Source: a virus
Reading direction: 5' to 3' (one strand)
IMG/VR virus record: IMGVR_UViG_3300027784_000068
Span: 1 to 20,731 of that record
Length of the DNA: 20,731 nucleotides
Shown here: piece after piece, positions 1 through 8,191 of the stretch
How positions within the stretch are numbered: the stretch's first letter is position 1
Layout: each line of letters starts with the position of its first letter
The notes under the pieces: model-generated
What the model was told of the DNA's origin: nothing
Database searches by the model: none
The model's input: the letters and a program-made list of their open reading frames with translations, nothing else
Program-made: the position numbers and the translations under genes

Positions 1-216
1 AACTGAACCTTCAAAATTACCATCTTCATCTTTCATTATTACTGTGGCAAGTTCCGTTTCGCCTTCCTCAAGGCTATCACTCTCGCCCCACTCGAAAAAC
101 ACCAATGCACCGTCATATATATCAGCTAACTCTGCAAGCTCTGCCTGTAAATTCAAGTGGTTAAAACCAATATCGCCAATTTCAGCTGTTTCTATATTAA
201 AATCTGGTTGTGACAT
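1..216 (-). CDS. Acidic phage protein, C-terminus cut by window edge
   Basis: Seventy-two codons are open from the ATG at 214-216 to the left edge with no stop, so the gene is truncated. It begins MSQPDFNIETAEIGDIG and is rich in Asp and Glu, with a predicted sequence that includes a FFEWGESDSLEEGE segment. An AGGAGTG ribosome binding site lies at about 225-231, well spaced from the ATG. It is the most distal visible gene of the leftward late operon, 15 bases after the preceding stop. I do not recognise the family. Its place after head genes suggests a head-tail or tail protein, but that is inferred from order only. Confidence 0.75.
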   Translation of the reverse strand, partial: MSQPDFNIETAEIGDIGFNHLNLQAELAELADIYDGALVFFEWGESDSLEEGETELATVIMKDEDGNFEGSV

Positions 217-231
217 TATAATTCACTCCTT

Positions 232-465
232 TTATGATTCAGTCGTTGCTGACATTAATTCACTTTTATCAACTGCAACACCTAAGGTTGTAGCAGTCAT
301 AATTTGACTTTCAAAAGGAGAAGATGTATTTGCAGATTTAACTTCAGTTTCGCTAATTGATACACCTAGAGTAGTAGCCGACATTAATTCGCTAGTATCA
401 CTAGGAATAGTATCAACATCTGCCCCTCTTATTGAGCTTATACTTATATTTGAGGTTATTTCCAT
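232..465 (-). CDS. Small phage protein with internal repeats, function unknown
   Basis: This 77-residue protein carries near-repeats of one short motif: SELMSATTLGVSI, SQIMTATTLGVAV and, at the C-terminus, SELMSATTES. The rest is rich in Ser and Thr, with no Cys and no membrane segment. It starts 5 bases after the stop of the Gp80-like gene and has only a weak ribosome binding site, so translation is probably coupled to that gene. The repeats suggest a beta-structured or fibrous virion accessory protein, but I recognise no family. A late structural role is an inference from its position. Confidence 0.6.
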   Translation of the reverse strand: MEITSNISISSIRGADVDTIPSDTSELMSATTLGVSISETEVKSANTSSPFESQIMTATTLGVAVDKSELMSATTES

Positions 466-470
466 ATAAA

Positions 471-893
471 TCAGTCCAATCCGGCTTCAATATTACCTTC
501 ATCTATAATTAATGAATTGCCTTCAGTTATACTTTCTGGACCATCATCAATTTCTAACCACCACCATATATTACCCTCACCAAAAGTTTCACTATCCATT
601 ATCGCTGCATATTGAACAGTAACATCAGGCATACCTTCAAGTTCTATTTCAGCTAAAGAATGGCAAAATGTAGGGTCAGTATCTTCACTTCTTGTTGGTT
701 CATCAAATTCCACTTCTACTCTTTCTGATTCATCATATTCATCAATTTCATGGGTCAAACTGCTAGTTTCCATGCTCGTTTCGCTTGCGTCGCTATCAAA
801 AATTGCTAAATAAAAATTTTCTGGAACAGATATATTTTCTCCACGAAGAATATGGTTTAATATTTCTTCTTCAGCATGATTAGATAAGTGCAT
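471..893 (-). CDS. Gp80-like phage tail fibre/structural protein
   Basis: This protein has 140 residues. The N-terminus (MHLSNHAEEEILNHILRG, then a YLAIFDSDAS segment) follows the pattern of small phage proteins annotated as Gp80-type tail fibre proteins, which begin with LSNHxExxxLNHxLR and a YLALF-like strand. The end also fits: an Ile-Thr-xx-Asn-Ser-Leu segment, then GNIEAGLD, resembling the family's closing GxLxxxLD. The centre is strongly acidic (residues about 40-75) and a WWWLEID patch precedes the end. The ribosome binding site AAGGAGG is ideally spaced and sits on the stop of the upstream gene. Family assignment is by recalled pattern and the exact virion role is not established. Confidence 0.68.
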   Translation of the reverse strand: MHLSNHAEEEILNHILRGENISVPENFYLAIFDSDASETSMETSSLTHEIDEYDESERVEVEFDEPTRSEDTDPTFCHSLAEIELEGMPDVTVQYAAIMDSETFGEGNIWWWLEIDDGPESITEGNSLIIDEGNIEAGLD

Positions 894-905
894 TAGATTT
901 CCTCC

Positions 906-1148
906 TTATCGTAAAGCTATAAACTCGCTTACTGTAGTATTATCTTCTAAAACTTCTACTGCTATAAGTGGGTGCACCATACCTGGTGATAAGTTTTCAA
1001 ATACTATAGATTCACCACTTTCCATACTTTTAAGCCTAAGCTCTAAATCTCCTTCATCACCCAAATATATACCAGCTGTTTGTCTAAACTCTTTATCGCC
1101 ATCAACAGTTATTTTTTCGCCTGATGTAGCTTTATTCCGATTTTGCAT
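906..1148 (-). CDS. Small phage structural-type protein
   Basis: This 80-residue protein has the pattern GDLELRLK, then SIVFENLSPGMVHPLIAVEVL, then TTVSEFIALR. The order (a Gly-Asp strand, a V-x-F-x-N-x-x-x-G turn, a P-x-x-V-x-x-V strand and a closing TT-x-x-x-x-x-AL) is common in small phage proteins encoded beside Gp80-like genes in head-tail clusters. The protein is probably all beta. The start has an AGGAGTG site 6 bases upstream. It sits between the Cys-motif protein and the Gp80-like protein, 13 bases from the latter. A decoration or tail accessory role is plausible but inferred. Confidence 0.65.
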   Translation of the reverse strand: MQNRNKATSGEKITVDGDKEFRQTAGIYLGDEGDLELRLKSMESGESIVFENLSPGMVHPLIAVEVLEDNTTVSEFIALR

Positions 1149-1158
1149 TATATCACTC

Positions 1159-1551
1159 CTACTGCACCTTATTAATAACTCTGCGAAGATTATTTATAGA
1201 ATTAATATGCTTTAAGAAAGCTAAAGCCTTATCATCATTAGAAGTTTGCCACATACCACCTTTAAATTTAGCTTCTTCTTTTTCTCCTTTATAAGGAAAA
1301 ACTACAGTATGTCGTGTTCTTCTACTAGAAAAAATATGCTTAGCCACATCAAAATTCACATCTTCTTTTATAGTTGAATCTTCATCTTTTTCGTTGTTTT
1401 CTTCTTCCTCAACGATACTTTCAGAGCCAAACATTTCTTGATGTTGTGGTAAATGGCAATACTTAGGGTCATCTTCGGGGAATACAGCTATATTTTGACA
1501 AGACTTGCCCGATTTTGTTTTAGCTTCACAAAGTTTTATATCTTCATTCAT
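1159..1551 (-). CDS. Small Cys-motif protein downstream of capsid gene
   Basis: The chosen ATG at 1549-1551 has GGAGG 8 bases upstream. An in-frame ATG five codons earlier overlaps that ribosome binding site and is unlikely to be used, which leaves 130 residues. The N-terminus has CEAKTKSGKSCQN then YCHLPQHQ, a C-x7-C...C-x-x-x-x-H pattern seen in small zinc-binding phage and bacterial domains. An acidic linker follows (about residues 45-70). The C-terminal part, with FKGGMWQTSNDDKALAFL, resembles short phage domains that end in a strand plus helix. It follows the capsid terminator directly, so its level may be lower than that of capsid. Function unknown. Confidence 0.72.
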   Translation of the reverse strand: MNEDIKLCEAKTKSGKSCQNIAVFPEDDPKYCHLPQHQEMFGSESIVEEEENNEKDEDSTIKEDVNFDVAKHIFSSRRTRHTVVFPYKGEKEEAKFKGGMWQTSNDDKALAFLKHINSINNLRRVINKVQ

Positions 1552-1567
1552 CAATATAACCTCCAAT

Positions 1568-1600
1568 TAAAATTTAAAGGAGAGGGAATTAACCCTCTCC
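1568..1600 (-). terminator. Intrinsic terminator after the capsid gene
   Basis: A perfect 8-bp stem (GGAGAGGG with CCCTCTCC) and a 6-base loop lie at 1579-1600, 15 bases past the capsid stop. Reading leftward, the stem is followed by TTTAAATTTT. It would end or reduce transcription between the capsid gene and the gene at 1551, a common way to keep capsid mRNA in excess. Confidence 0.68.
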
Positions 1601-1614
1601 CCTTAGTTTAACTA

Positions 1615-2898
1615 TTAATAGTGGGTAGAACCACCACCTAAGGCATTATGCAATACCCTATGAGTTTTTGGAAGTCTAACTTTCAAGGTCATTTGAGTTA
1701 GGTATTCATCTTTCCAACCTAACCTATCATTTTCCTGAATGTTAGTTCTTAAGGTAGTGTTATAGCCGGCAAAAGGCATTATGGATATATTCTCCATATC
1801 AAGCACGACTGCCATTTCTTCATAGTCATTTTCAAACATCTGAGTAGATACTAGATGTAAGCGACCATGAGTAGAAATATAGGTGCTGATAGTTAATCCA
1901 TAAGTTTCTTCTTGGCTTCTAGTTTGAATATTATCTCTAGCAAACTTATCAATTTCTTGCAATATAGATGGGGAAGCAATCATAAGTTTTTCGCTAGAAC
2001 CATACCAGAAAGCGTCTTTTAAGAAAGCGTTAAATTCTGTTTCATCAGAAGTAATATCTCGGCTTTCAAATTCATCTTCTAGGAATTGGAAAAGACCTCC
2101 CATCAAGCGTCTTTTTTCGGATACTATCTCTTTTCTTTCGCCGAATAATAAAGCTCTTTCAATGTCAAATCTGTGTTCAACAGCTTTACGCCTTCTTAAT
2201 CGCTGCCTTTCAGATTCATTAGTTCGTTTGCCTTCTTCTTCATTATCCCATGAGCCTGCAAAGGGAGTTCTAAATGTTTGTACAAAGTTAAACTCCTTTT
2301 TAGGCTGAGTAGCTCTAGGCTCTGGAGAAAGAGAGTTCTCCTCCATAGCGTTACCTAATCTCATAAGATAATCGTCATCTTGGATATATGGGTCGTCAGA
2401 ATCACCATCACGACCACCACCTGGTTCAGTACCATGCGATTCAGAGTTCCAGGTATCATAAGTGATACCTGCTTTAAGTTTAAGAGTATTATCAGAAGCT
2501 GTACCAGTTACTCTAAAAAGTTCACCAGTAGATGTATTTTTGACTATATCGTCTTTTCTGAACATTGAATAGTCATCAACATCAACTTCTATTTCATCAC
2601 CTTGGTCGTAATCGTAGTCGTCATCATCTTCAAAATCGCCATCAGCCTGCGTGTACCATTGGTCTAAATCATCATCATACCATACAACTTCAAGTGATTC
2701 AGCTGTTTCTTCACTTACCTGTCCACCAATTACTAAAAATGGTGTTTCGTCTGGCCTAAGTTCATAAATTTCCGGGGCAACACTAATATCCCTGCGTTCT
2801 CTATCAATGTTAAAAGTCATATTAGCATTATCGCCATGTTCCATTTCAGAGCCAGACCAAATATTCTGACCTGAACCGGGATATCTTTCTTCATCCAT
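1615..2898 (-). CDS. Major capsid protein, SU10-like
   Basis: This 427-residue protein fits the SU10-type (HK97-fold) major capsid family. The N-terminal part has IYELRPDETPFLVIGG, matching the family's L-x-P-x-x-TPF segment, followed by EVVWYDDDL. The middle (about residues 195-260) has QPKKEFNFVQTFRTPFAG, then an Arg-rich helix and DIERALLFGERKE, the most diagnostic stretch. The C-terminal half carries the expected STHGRLHLVSTQMF and later strands. An acidic insert at about residues 85-110 is unusually dense in Asp. It lies between scaffold and small head genes. The ribosome binding site AAAGGAGTG is partly enclosed in a hairpin (2905-2931). Confidence 0.9.
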   Translation of the reverse strand: MDEERYPGSGQNIWSGSEMEHGDNANMTFNIDRERRDISVAPEIYELRPDETPFLVIGGQVSEETAESLEVVWYDDDLDQWYTQADGDFEDDDDYDYDQGDEIEVDVDDYSMFRKDDIVKNTSTGELFRVTGTASDNTLKLKAGITYDTWNSESHGTEPGGGRDGDSDDPYIQDDDYLMRLGNAMEENSLSPEPRATQPKKEFNFVQTFRTPFAGSWDNEEEGKRTNESERQRLRRRKAVEHRFDIERALLFGERKEIVSEKRRLMGGLFQFLEDEFESRDITSDETEFNAFLKDAFWYGSSEKLMIASPSILQEIDKFARDNIQTRSQEETYGLTISTYISTHGRLHLVSTQMFENDYEEMAVVLDMENISIMPFAGYNTTLRTNIQENDRLGWKDEYLTQMTLKVRLPKTHRVLHNALGGGSTHY

Positions 2899-2904
2899 TA
2901 TTTT

Positions 2905-2931
2905 TCACTCCTTTTGTCAGCAAAGGAGTGA
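2905..2931 (-). promoter_or_regulatory. Hairpin enclosing the capsid ribosome binding site
   Basis: A perfect 10-bp inverted repeat, TCACTCCTTT and AAAGGAGTGA with a 7-base loop, lies 6 bases before the capsid ATG. In the leftward mRNA the AAAGGAGTG ribosome binding site is the 3' arm of the stem. It has no U-tract, so it does not look like a terminator. It may gate translation or protect the 5' end of a processed capsid mRNA. Confidence 0.7.
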
Positions 2932-2941
2932 ACCTATAATC

Positions 2942-4126
2942 CTAGCCTAAAAATCCTTTCTTTTTCTTTTGGAAAAGATTTTTCTTCAATTCCTGCTCAA
3001 ATATTTTTTCATTATTCTGGTTAGGAACATTTCTTCTCGTGTTAGAGAATATCTGAGCAGTTTCTTTTTGTGCCTGTATTTTATCCTGCTGGTTTCTACC
3101 CTGAACCCCAGGAGATTGTGGTGATTGTTGCTGTCGCCCTAAGTTTCTCCTGGCTATATTATAAGCTAACTTCAAGTTTTCGCCATTAGGATAAATATTG
3201 GCTATTTTTAGGTGAGGATTTGAGTTCATCACCTTTGCCATTTCTTGTTCAATTTGTTGGTCAACCTCGTTATTCTGCCTAAAATTTTGAATTTGTCTTG
3301 CCAACTGCTGTTTGCGCCTTTGGTGAAACTGTTGTTTGGATAAAGTATTGTCTTGTTGTCGCTGGCCTTGTTGCTGTTGTTCTGTATCAAAATCAGCTTG
3401 GCCTTGCTGCTGAGTTTCACCAGTATTCTCTTGGGCCTGTTGGTCCGGCTGATTCTGTTGAGCTTGTCCGGCATCACCCTTTTTATTCTTTTGATACTTT
3501 TCCTTTAGCTTTTCAAAGCGTGATTTCGGGGCTCTAGAATCTTGCCTTTCCTGCTGGGCAGGTTGTCCAGAGTTCTGGTTACTACTCTGTGCAGCAGGCT
3601 GTTGCTGATTTTGGGGTCGCTGTTGACCCTGATTTTGACTGGATTGCATTTGTTGTCGCCTACTTAACCTTGCCAGGTAACCTTTAATTTTACTGAGCTC
3701 ACTTTTAAGTTCCTGGTTTTCCTGTCGTACTTGGTCAACATCAGAAGTTTTGCCTAATTCTGTTTCTAGCTGCCTGTAATGGCTTTCCAATTCTTGATTA
3801 GACATATTTTTAATAGCGTCATGATTAAGTCTGCCTTTATTAAGTTTTAAACCTAGTTCGTTCATGCTTTTAACTAAATCTTCTCTAGACTTAAATTTAC
3901 CAGCTAACTTTCGGTCCTTTTGTTTTTGTTGAGTATTTTGAGTGTTTTCAGGTTCTCCAGTCTGATTTTGCTGGGCCTGTTGGTTTTGAAGGTTATCAAA
4001 AGTTTCCTTCTGGCCTTCTTGATTGTCTTGAGAAGGTTCTCCAGTATTCTGGGCCTTCCCTTCAGCTTCAGCAACCTTTTGGTCAAAACTTTTAGAATGG
4101 TTGCTGAGCTTAGATAATAAGTTCAT
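2942..4126 (-). CDS. Gln-rich capsid scaffold protein
   Basis: This 394-residue protein is dominated by Gln, Asn, Lys and Glu and is largely disordered and helical. Coiled-coil stretches lie at about residues 100-160 (LESHYRQLETELGK) and near the C-terminus, and the end is basic (NLFQKKKKGFLG), as in scaffolds that bind the inner capsid surface. It sits in the normal scaffold slot between portal and capsid. Its start overlaps the upstream stop as TAATG and has AGGAGG 8 bases before. No protease motif is visible. Scaffold identity rests on position, composition and the basic C-terminal helix rather than on a sequence match. Confidence 0.75.
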   Translation of the reverse strand: MNLLSKLSNHSKSFDQKVAEAEGKAQNTGEPSQDNQEGQKETFDNLQNQQAQQNQTGEPENTQNTQQKQKDRKLAGKFKSREDLVKSMNELGLKLNKGRLNHDAIKNMSNQELESHYRQLETELGKTSDVDQVRQENQELKSELSKIKGYLARLSRRQQMQSSQNQGQQRPQNQQQPAAQSSNQNSGQPAQQERQDSRAPKSRFEKLKEKYQKNKKGDAGQAQQNQPDQQAQENTGETQQQGQADFDTEQQQQGQRQQDNTLSKQQFHQRRKQQLARQIQNFRQNNEVDQQIEQEMAKVMNSNPHLKIANIYPNGENLKLAYNIARRNLGRQQQSPQSPGVQGRNQQDKIQAQKETAQIFSNTRRNVPNQNNEKIFEQELKKNLFQKKKKGFLG

Positions 4127-4437
4127 TAATTTACCTCCTTATTGTCCCTGTGGTATTCTTCTATTTTCCCTGTTATTTCTCTTAAAACTTTAAGTTTGCC
4201 TTTAATCCGGGCTATTTTGTGTGATTTTTCTGCCGGTGTACTTAGTATTTGATTAACATATTTTTTCTCTTTTTCCTCAATAAAATCTAAAAAGTGTGTA
4301 TAATAAGCGTGAGTGTACAAACTACCTAAAGCTCTATCTCTACTAATTTCTTCCCTGTGCCTGTCCCTGATTTGTGAATTGGGTATAGTTTGCACCTCCT
4401 CGCTGTCCCATAAACTGGGGTTGTGGAGTGCCATCAT
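4126..4437 (-). CDS. Small helical protein between portal and scaffold
   Basis: This 103-residue reading frame overlaps the 3' end of the portal gene by 95 bases. The first two codons are both ATG, and GGTGG lies about 9 bases upstream. No internal ATG exists, so an overlapping start is most likely, although a later alternative start cannot be excluded. The protein is helical, with THFLDFIEEKEKKYVNQIL and KIARIKGKLKVLREITGKI, resembling the small phage proteins that follow portal genes and end in an R-x-x-G-x-x-x-x-L-R-x-x helix. The role is unknown. Confidence 0.6.
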   Translation of the reverse strand: MMALHNPSLWDSEEVQTIPNSQIRDRHREEISRDRALGSLYTHAYYTHFLDFIEEKEKKYVNQILSTPAEKSHKIARIKGKLKVLREITGKIEEYHRDNKEVN

Positions 4438-6328
4438 TAGCTATTCCACCAGCGTGTCTATTAGGGCTTTCTAGCTTCTTACCTCCTAAATGGCCGGTAT
4501 TGGCTGTAGAACCTAAACTATTTTGCTGTTGGGTTACTCCTTCAAGTCCTGATAGCTGTGATAAATACCTTTCTCTTATCTCAGCCATTTCCTCATCAGT
4601 CAAGAAAAACTTCTCAGGATTCTTAAAGTCGAATGTTGATAGCCACTCCATGATAAACTTCCTGTAATTTATGAATGGAACATCAGCCTGGATTAAGAAA
4701 CCTAATGCTTCAGTAAGCTGCTCTCTCCTAAGCTGTTTGTTTGCTGCTTCATCTATAGTGGTCATGGCCGGAGAATAATCAAACTCACCTATTAAATCAC
4801 CAGGTTTAACTTCCTGCCATTTAGCTAAATCCTCTGGGTCGTATCTAACCACTCTAGGGTCAGTAATAAACTGCTGGTTGTTTAAATCCATCATTCTGGC
4901 TATTTCATTAACTATCTGCTCCTCAAGTATTCTGAGCTTAGCCTGATACCTGCCTAAAGCATTTTGCTGTAAATTTTGAGCTTCAGTAGCTGTTTGCCTT
5001 CCTGAAGATTCAACACCTCTTAAAATCGGTGGTGTAGGTAATGAAGATTCTATTTCGTTATGCAATAAATCCTCGTTAACATAGGCTGATTCAGGTATAT
5101 CTCCCATTTCTAACTTTTGGATTTCGTCCATTTCATCAACATCAATAACCTTGTTAGGTTCAGATACTAGCTGTGATTCGTCAATATCTGAATGTCTTTG
5201 CCTTAGCCACATATTGTTTAAAATCATAGTAGCATTATCTATGCGTTGATTGTGCATAGTATTGATTTCTTCCTGTATTTCATAAACTATCTCTATAGCT
5301 GACATACCATATAACTCGTTAGGCAGCTCCTCATAGCTCGCCATAGCAAAAGGTATGCTGCCATGTCGCCAGTAAGGATTAGGGCCATCATACATACACA
5401 TATCCCTGTTAACAATAATAGAGTGCCTGTCATCTTCCCAATAGTGCAATAACTCTATTTCGCTTTTACCTTTTAACCCTTTATCCTCAGATTTGTAGTA
5501 AGGGTCCCTGCCTTCAGGGGTTATCCCTACTTCTCTCATTCTAAGGTTTCTATCATCATCATGCTTTCTAGGGTTTCGCTGCTCTAGCCTATCAACATCA
5601 AGGTCGTATAATATACCTTCTTCCAGGTCTTTAAACCGGTTATACCTGTTAGCCAGCTCCTCCAGGGTTACATATTCCCTATGAAACACTCCTCTAGCGT
5701 CCTGTATCGACTTAGCTTCAGGGTCAGCCCAAAAGTCGAAGAAGTCTATATTTACTACCTCGTTATCGTCATAGACCACTTCTGGAGCTTCTATAATGTC
5801 CCATACCCTGTTGCCGGTATATAAGCCATCAATAACCTCTGGCACCTGAGCTTTACGCCTTACCATCTGCTGCTCAAACCTCCAGCCTACACCCAATATA
5901 CCGGCTGGAAAGATAAGATAAGAAGTGATAAACTCGTAAAATTCCTTGTTGATAGTGCATTTTTCTAGCTGTTCATCAACAATAGCAGCAGCTATTTCGG
6001 CTTTATCCTCGGAAACAACATAACTCCTTAAAGAGCCTGTTTCTGGCATAGGGATAAACTCAATATATGGTCTTTGCCCAAAAAAGCTAGTTACCAGCTG
6101 GCTTCTTATAGTATCAATAGCTTGATAGACTTTAGGTATATTCAGGTTAGACAGGTTACTATCACCATCTTTTCTGTCCTCCATATATCCCCTATAAGTC
6201 TTATAGTGGTCTAAGGCTTTTTCTTCATATTGCTGCCTAAAAGACTTATAATACTGGAATATACCTAATAGCTCTTGCGTTATATCATCTTGTTCGTATG
6301 AACGCCTTGCTAGGTGTCGTTTTGCCAT
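4343..6328 (-). CDS. Portal protein
   Basis: This 661-residue protein forms the dodecameric ring through which DNA is packaged. Portal traits are visible: an N-terminal helical part (residues 10-50), the SQLVTSFFGQRPYIEFIP segment near residue 80, a central EIQEEINTMHNQRIDNATMI stem-type helix, and GVESSGRQTATEAQ at about 435-450, a crown-side motif frequent in large phage portals. The C-terminal 60 residues are low in complexity and rich in Gly, Gln and Asn. The start has AGGAGG. It follows large terminase and precedes scaffold and capsid, the standard order. At 661 residues it is longer than many siphophage portals and closer to podophage-type connectors. Confidence 0.9.
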   Translation of the reverse strand: MAKRHLARRSYEQDDITQELLGIFQYYKSFRQQYEEKALDHYKTYRGYMEDRKDGDSNLSNLNIPKVYQAIDTIRSQLVTSFFGQRPYIEFIPMPETGSLRSYVVSEDKAEIAAAIVDEQLEKCTINKEFYEFITSYLIFPAGILGVGWRFEQQMVRRKAQVPEVIDGLYTGNRVWDIIEAPEVVYDDNEVVNIDFFDFWADPEAKSIQDARGVFHREYVTLEELANRYNRFKDLEEGILYDLDVDRLEQRNPRKHDDDRNLRMREVGITPEGRDPYYKSEDKGLKGKSEIELLHYWEDDRHSIIVNRDMCMYDGPNPYWRHGSIPFAMASYEELPNELYGMSAIEIVYEIQEEINTMHNQRIDNATMILNNMWLRQRHSDIDESQLVSEPNKVIDVDEMDEIQKLEMGDIPESAYVNEDLLHNEIESSLPTPPILRGVESSGRQTATEAQNLQQNALGRYQAKLRILEEQIVNEIARMMDLNNQQFITDPRVVRYDPEDLAKWQEVKPGDLIGEFDYSPAMTTIDEAANKQLRREQLTEALGFLIQADVPFINYRKFIMEWLSTFDFKNPEKFFLTDEEMAEIRERYLSQLSGLEGVTQQQNSLGSTANTGHLGGKKLESPNRHAGGIANDGTPQPQFMGQRGGANYTQFTNQGQAQGRN

Positions 6329-6345
6329 GAAACTTACCTCCTAAC

Positions 6346-6573
6346 TTACATAGGTGGGGTGCCTCCACCACCTGGTGCACCACCAGCTTGAGCTTGCTGG
6401 GCACCTTGAGCCTGCTGTATCATTTCGGTTGCTAGCTGTATAGCCAACTGTTCAAGTTCTTCCCTGGGCATAGCCTGTATTTCCTGGGCAATTTGCATTT
6501 GTGGGTCCTGTCCTTGTGCTTGAGCACCTTCTTGAGCACCTTGTGGCTGTTGTGGTTGTGGCTGCATAGCCAT
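6346..6573 (-). CDS. Small Gln/Ala/Gly-rich protein between terminase and portal
   Basis: The ATG at 6571-6573 has GGGAGTG about 6 bases upstream. A GTG three codons earlier sits inside that site and is rejected. The 75-residue product has a PQPQQPQ start, one helix with MPREELEQLAIQLATEMI, and a tail of Gly, Ala and Pro. The helix resembles short phage proteins encoded just before portal genes. The Gln-rich ends match the composition of the scaffold protein and the portal C-terminus. Function unknown. Confidence 0.68.
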   Translation of the reverse strand: MAMQPQPQQPQGAQEGAQAQGQDPQMQIAQEIQAMPREELEQLAIQLATEMIQQAQGAQQAQAGGAPGGGGTPPM

Positions 6574-6590
6574 TAATAACACTCCCTTAG

Positions 6591-8189
6591 TTAATAATTA
6601 GTTACTTTTGACCTTGGTTTTAACCTGTTTTGTCTAAATTGCTCTCTGTAAAAACTTTCGTCTTTCGGACTACTTCTCTCCATTGGCCTTGACATACAGA
6701 AATATCTTAATGAATCAGCCCCATGCGTTATGTCATGGGGCTGTGTGGCTACATCATTGGGGTCATCATCATCTTGCTGTAGTTTAGGTAAATTGTTTAT
6801 CAAATCATCAACCCTGTTGTTGATAAACATAAGCCTGGCTACCTTCTTAGCGTCCTCATCATCAACATCATCAGTTTCTAGAGGGTCAGGTATCGGTCTA
6901 AGCATTTCTTTGACCACCCTCCAGCCTTCTACACGCCTGGTATCGGCCATTTTAAACCTGATACCTTTAAGTCCATTCTCTCTCAGTATAACTTTGCCTG
7001 ATTTACCGGTATCTCGTTCTCTGCGATTAAATAAATCCGGTGGACCGACAATATAAACTAAAGAATCTTTCTCAATCGGGTTCATGTAATCTAAAATCTT
7101 CTTAGCTAGTGATGAAAGTATTAAATCGGGCACTTCAAAGCCTTTATAGCAGTAATAAATACCAAAAGTATCGACTGCATACCAATAGACTGCTGAACAG
7201 TCCAATCCATAGTCGATACTGATAAATCTTTTCCAATTATCGTTAATATCTATATCTTCAGGCTCTAAAACATGAATATCACGCCTAAATTCGCTGAAAA
7301 ACTGGCCTTCGTGTATGTCCCAGCTACCTTCTAGCAATCTTTCCTTGTCTTTTTCAGATTGACCCTCCAATTTTTTACGATAACGGGGGTCCCTTTTCTC
7401 AAGTATGTAATTATCGGCTAGTTTGGCCGGTATGAACATATGTTTCCTGTAAACACCGGGTCTAATTTCGACATCATTGGCTTTTTCGGGCTTGCCAGGT
7501 GAAATAAAGTCCCTTTTAGCCCAGTTATGGCCTATATTGCCGGGGTTAGACGCCAAAAGCATAACAGGAATAACGCCATTGACTGACGACCTGTTCCTGG
7601 AAGTCATGTATGTGTACATTCTCTCGGTAAACTGGGTAGCTTCATCAAAAGCCATGAAGCCAAACTGCTGTGATTGGTAGTCGTACAGGTTTTCCTCGTG
7701 TTTTATGTGGTTAAAGTCGATAATTGAGTTGTTTTGTTCGGTAAAAGTCCATCTGTGGTCCTTCTTGTTGTACTGGGCACCGGGAAAATCGCTGAAAAGC
7801 TCTCTCGAACGCATTATCGGGCCTTTTGCACCTTCTAGCTGGGTGAATTTACGCCTGAAATACCCACAAGAACAGCCTGGAAACGATAAAGCAGCGATAA
7901 ATAAGGCCATAAGTAAAGCGTCTGACTTGCCACCACCGGCTGCACCACCATACAAAATAATATCAGCCTTAGGTTCGGTCGGCCCAGAGGGTATTTCTTC
8001 CCTTCTCACCTTCGTTATCGTGCCATCTTCATCTTCGATAACATAATACCGGAAAGGATAGTCTAATCCAATAGATTTGAGAAAGGTCAATTGCCTTTTC
8101 TGGGGCAACCAGGGTATGTTGAAGTCGATATTGTTCTTGATATTCTCTTTTTTCTGCTCTAACCTTCGCTTCAACCCTACAGCTGGCAT
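6591..8189 (-). CDS. terL: Terminase large subunit
   Basis: This is the ATPase-nuclease that cuts concatemeric DNA and drives it through the portal. Numbering from the ATG at 8187-8189, Walker A is GGAAGGGKS (about 81-89), Walker B is FMAFDEA (about 178-184), a coupling motif ASNPG lies near 213-217, and the nuclease domain begins with FISIDYG, whose Asp is near 326. The ATG has GGAGG and GGAG upstream at good spacing; a GTG three codons earlier is too close to them. The length of 532 residues is normal. It overlaps nothing, and starts 2 bases past the small terminase stop. Confidence 0.95.
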   Translation of the reverse strand: MPAVGLKRRLEQKKENIKNNIDFNIPWLPQKRQLTFLKSIGLDYPFRYYVIEDEDGTITKVRREEIPSGPTEPKADIILYGGAAGGGKSDALLMALFIAALSFPGCSCGYFRRKFTQLEGAKGPIMRSRELFSDFPGAQYNKKDHRWTFTEQNNSIIDFNHIKHEENLYDYQSQQFGFMAFDEATQFTERMYTYMTSRNRSSVNGVIPVMLLASNPGNIGHNWAKRDFISPGKPEKANDVEIRPGVYRKHMFIPAKLADNYILEKRDPRYRKKLEGQSEKDKERLLEGSWDIHEGQFFSEFRRDIHVLEPEDIDINDNWKRFISIDYGLDCSAVYWYAVDTFGIYYCYKGFEVPDLILSSLAKKILDYMNPIEKDSLVYIVGPPDLFNRRERDTGKSGKVILRENGLKGIRFKMADTRRVEGWRVVKEMLRPIPDPLETDDVDDEDAKKVARLMFINNRVDDLINNLPKLQQDDDDPNDVATQPHDITHGADSLRYFCMSRPMERSSPKDESFYREQFRQNRLKPRSKVTNY

Positions 8190-8191
8190 AT

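Noticed and set aside
2380-2759. Plus-strand frames opposite the capsid gene.
   Set aside because: Antisense shadows of a well supported capsid gene with no ribosome binding site and repetitive His or Thr content.
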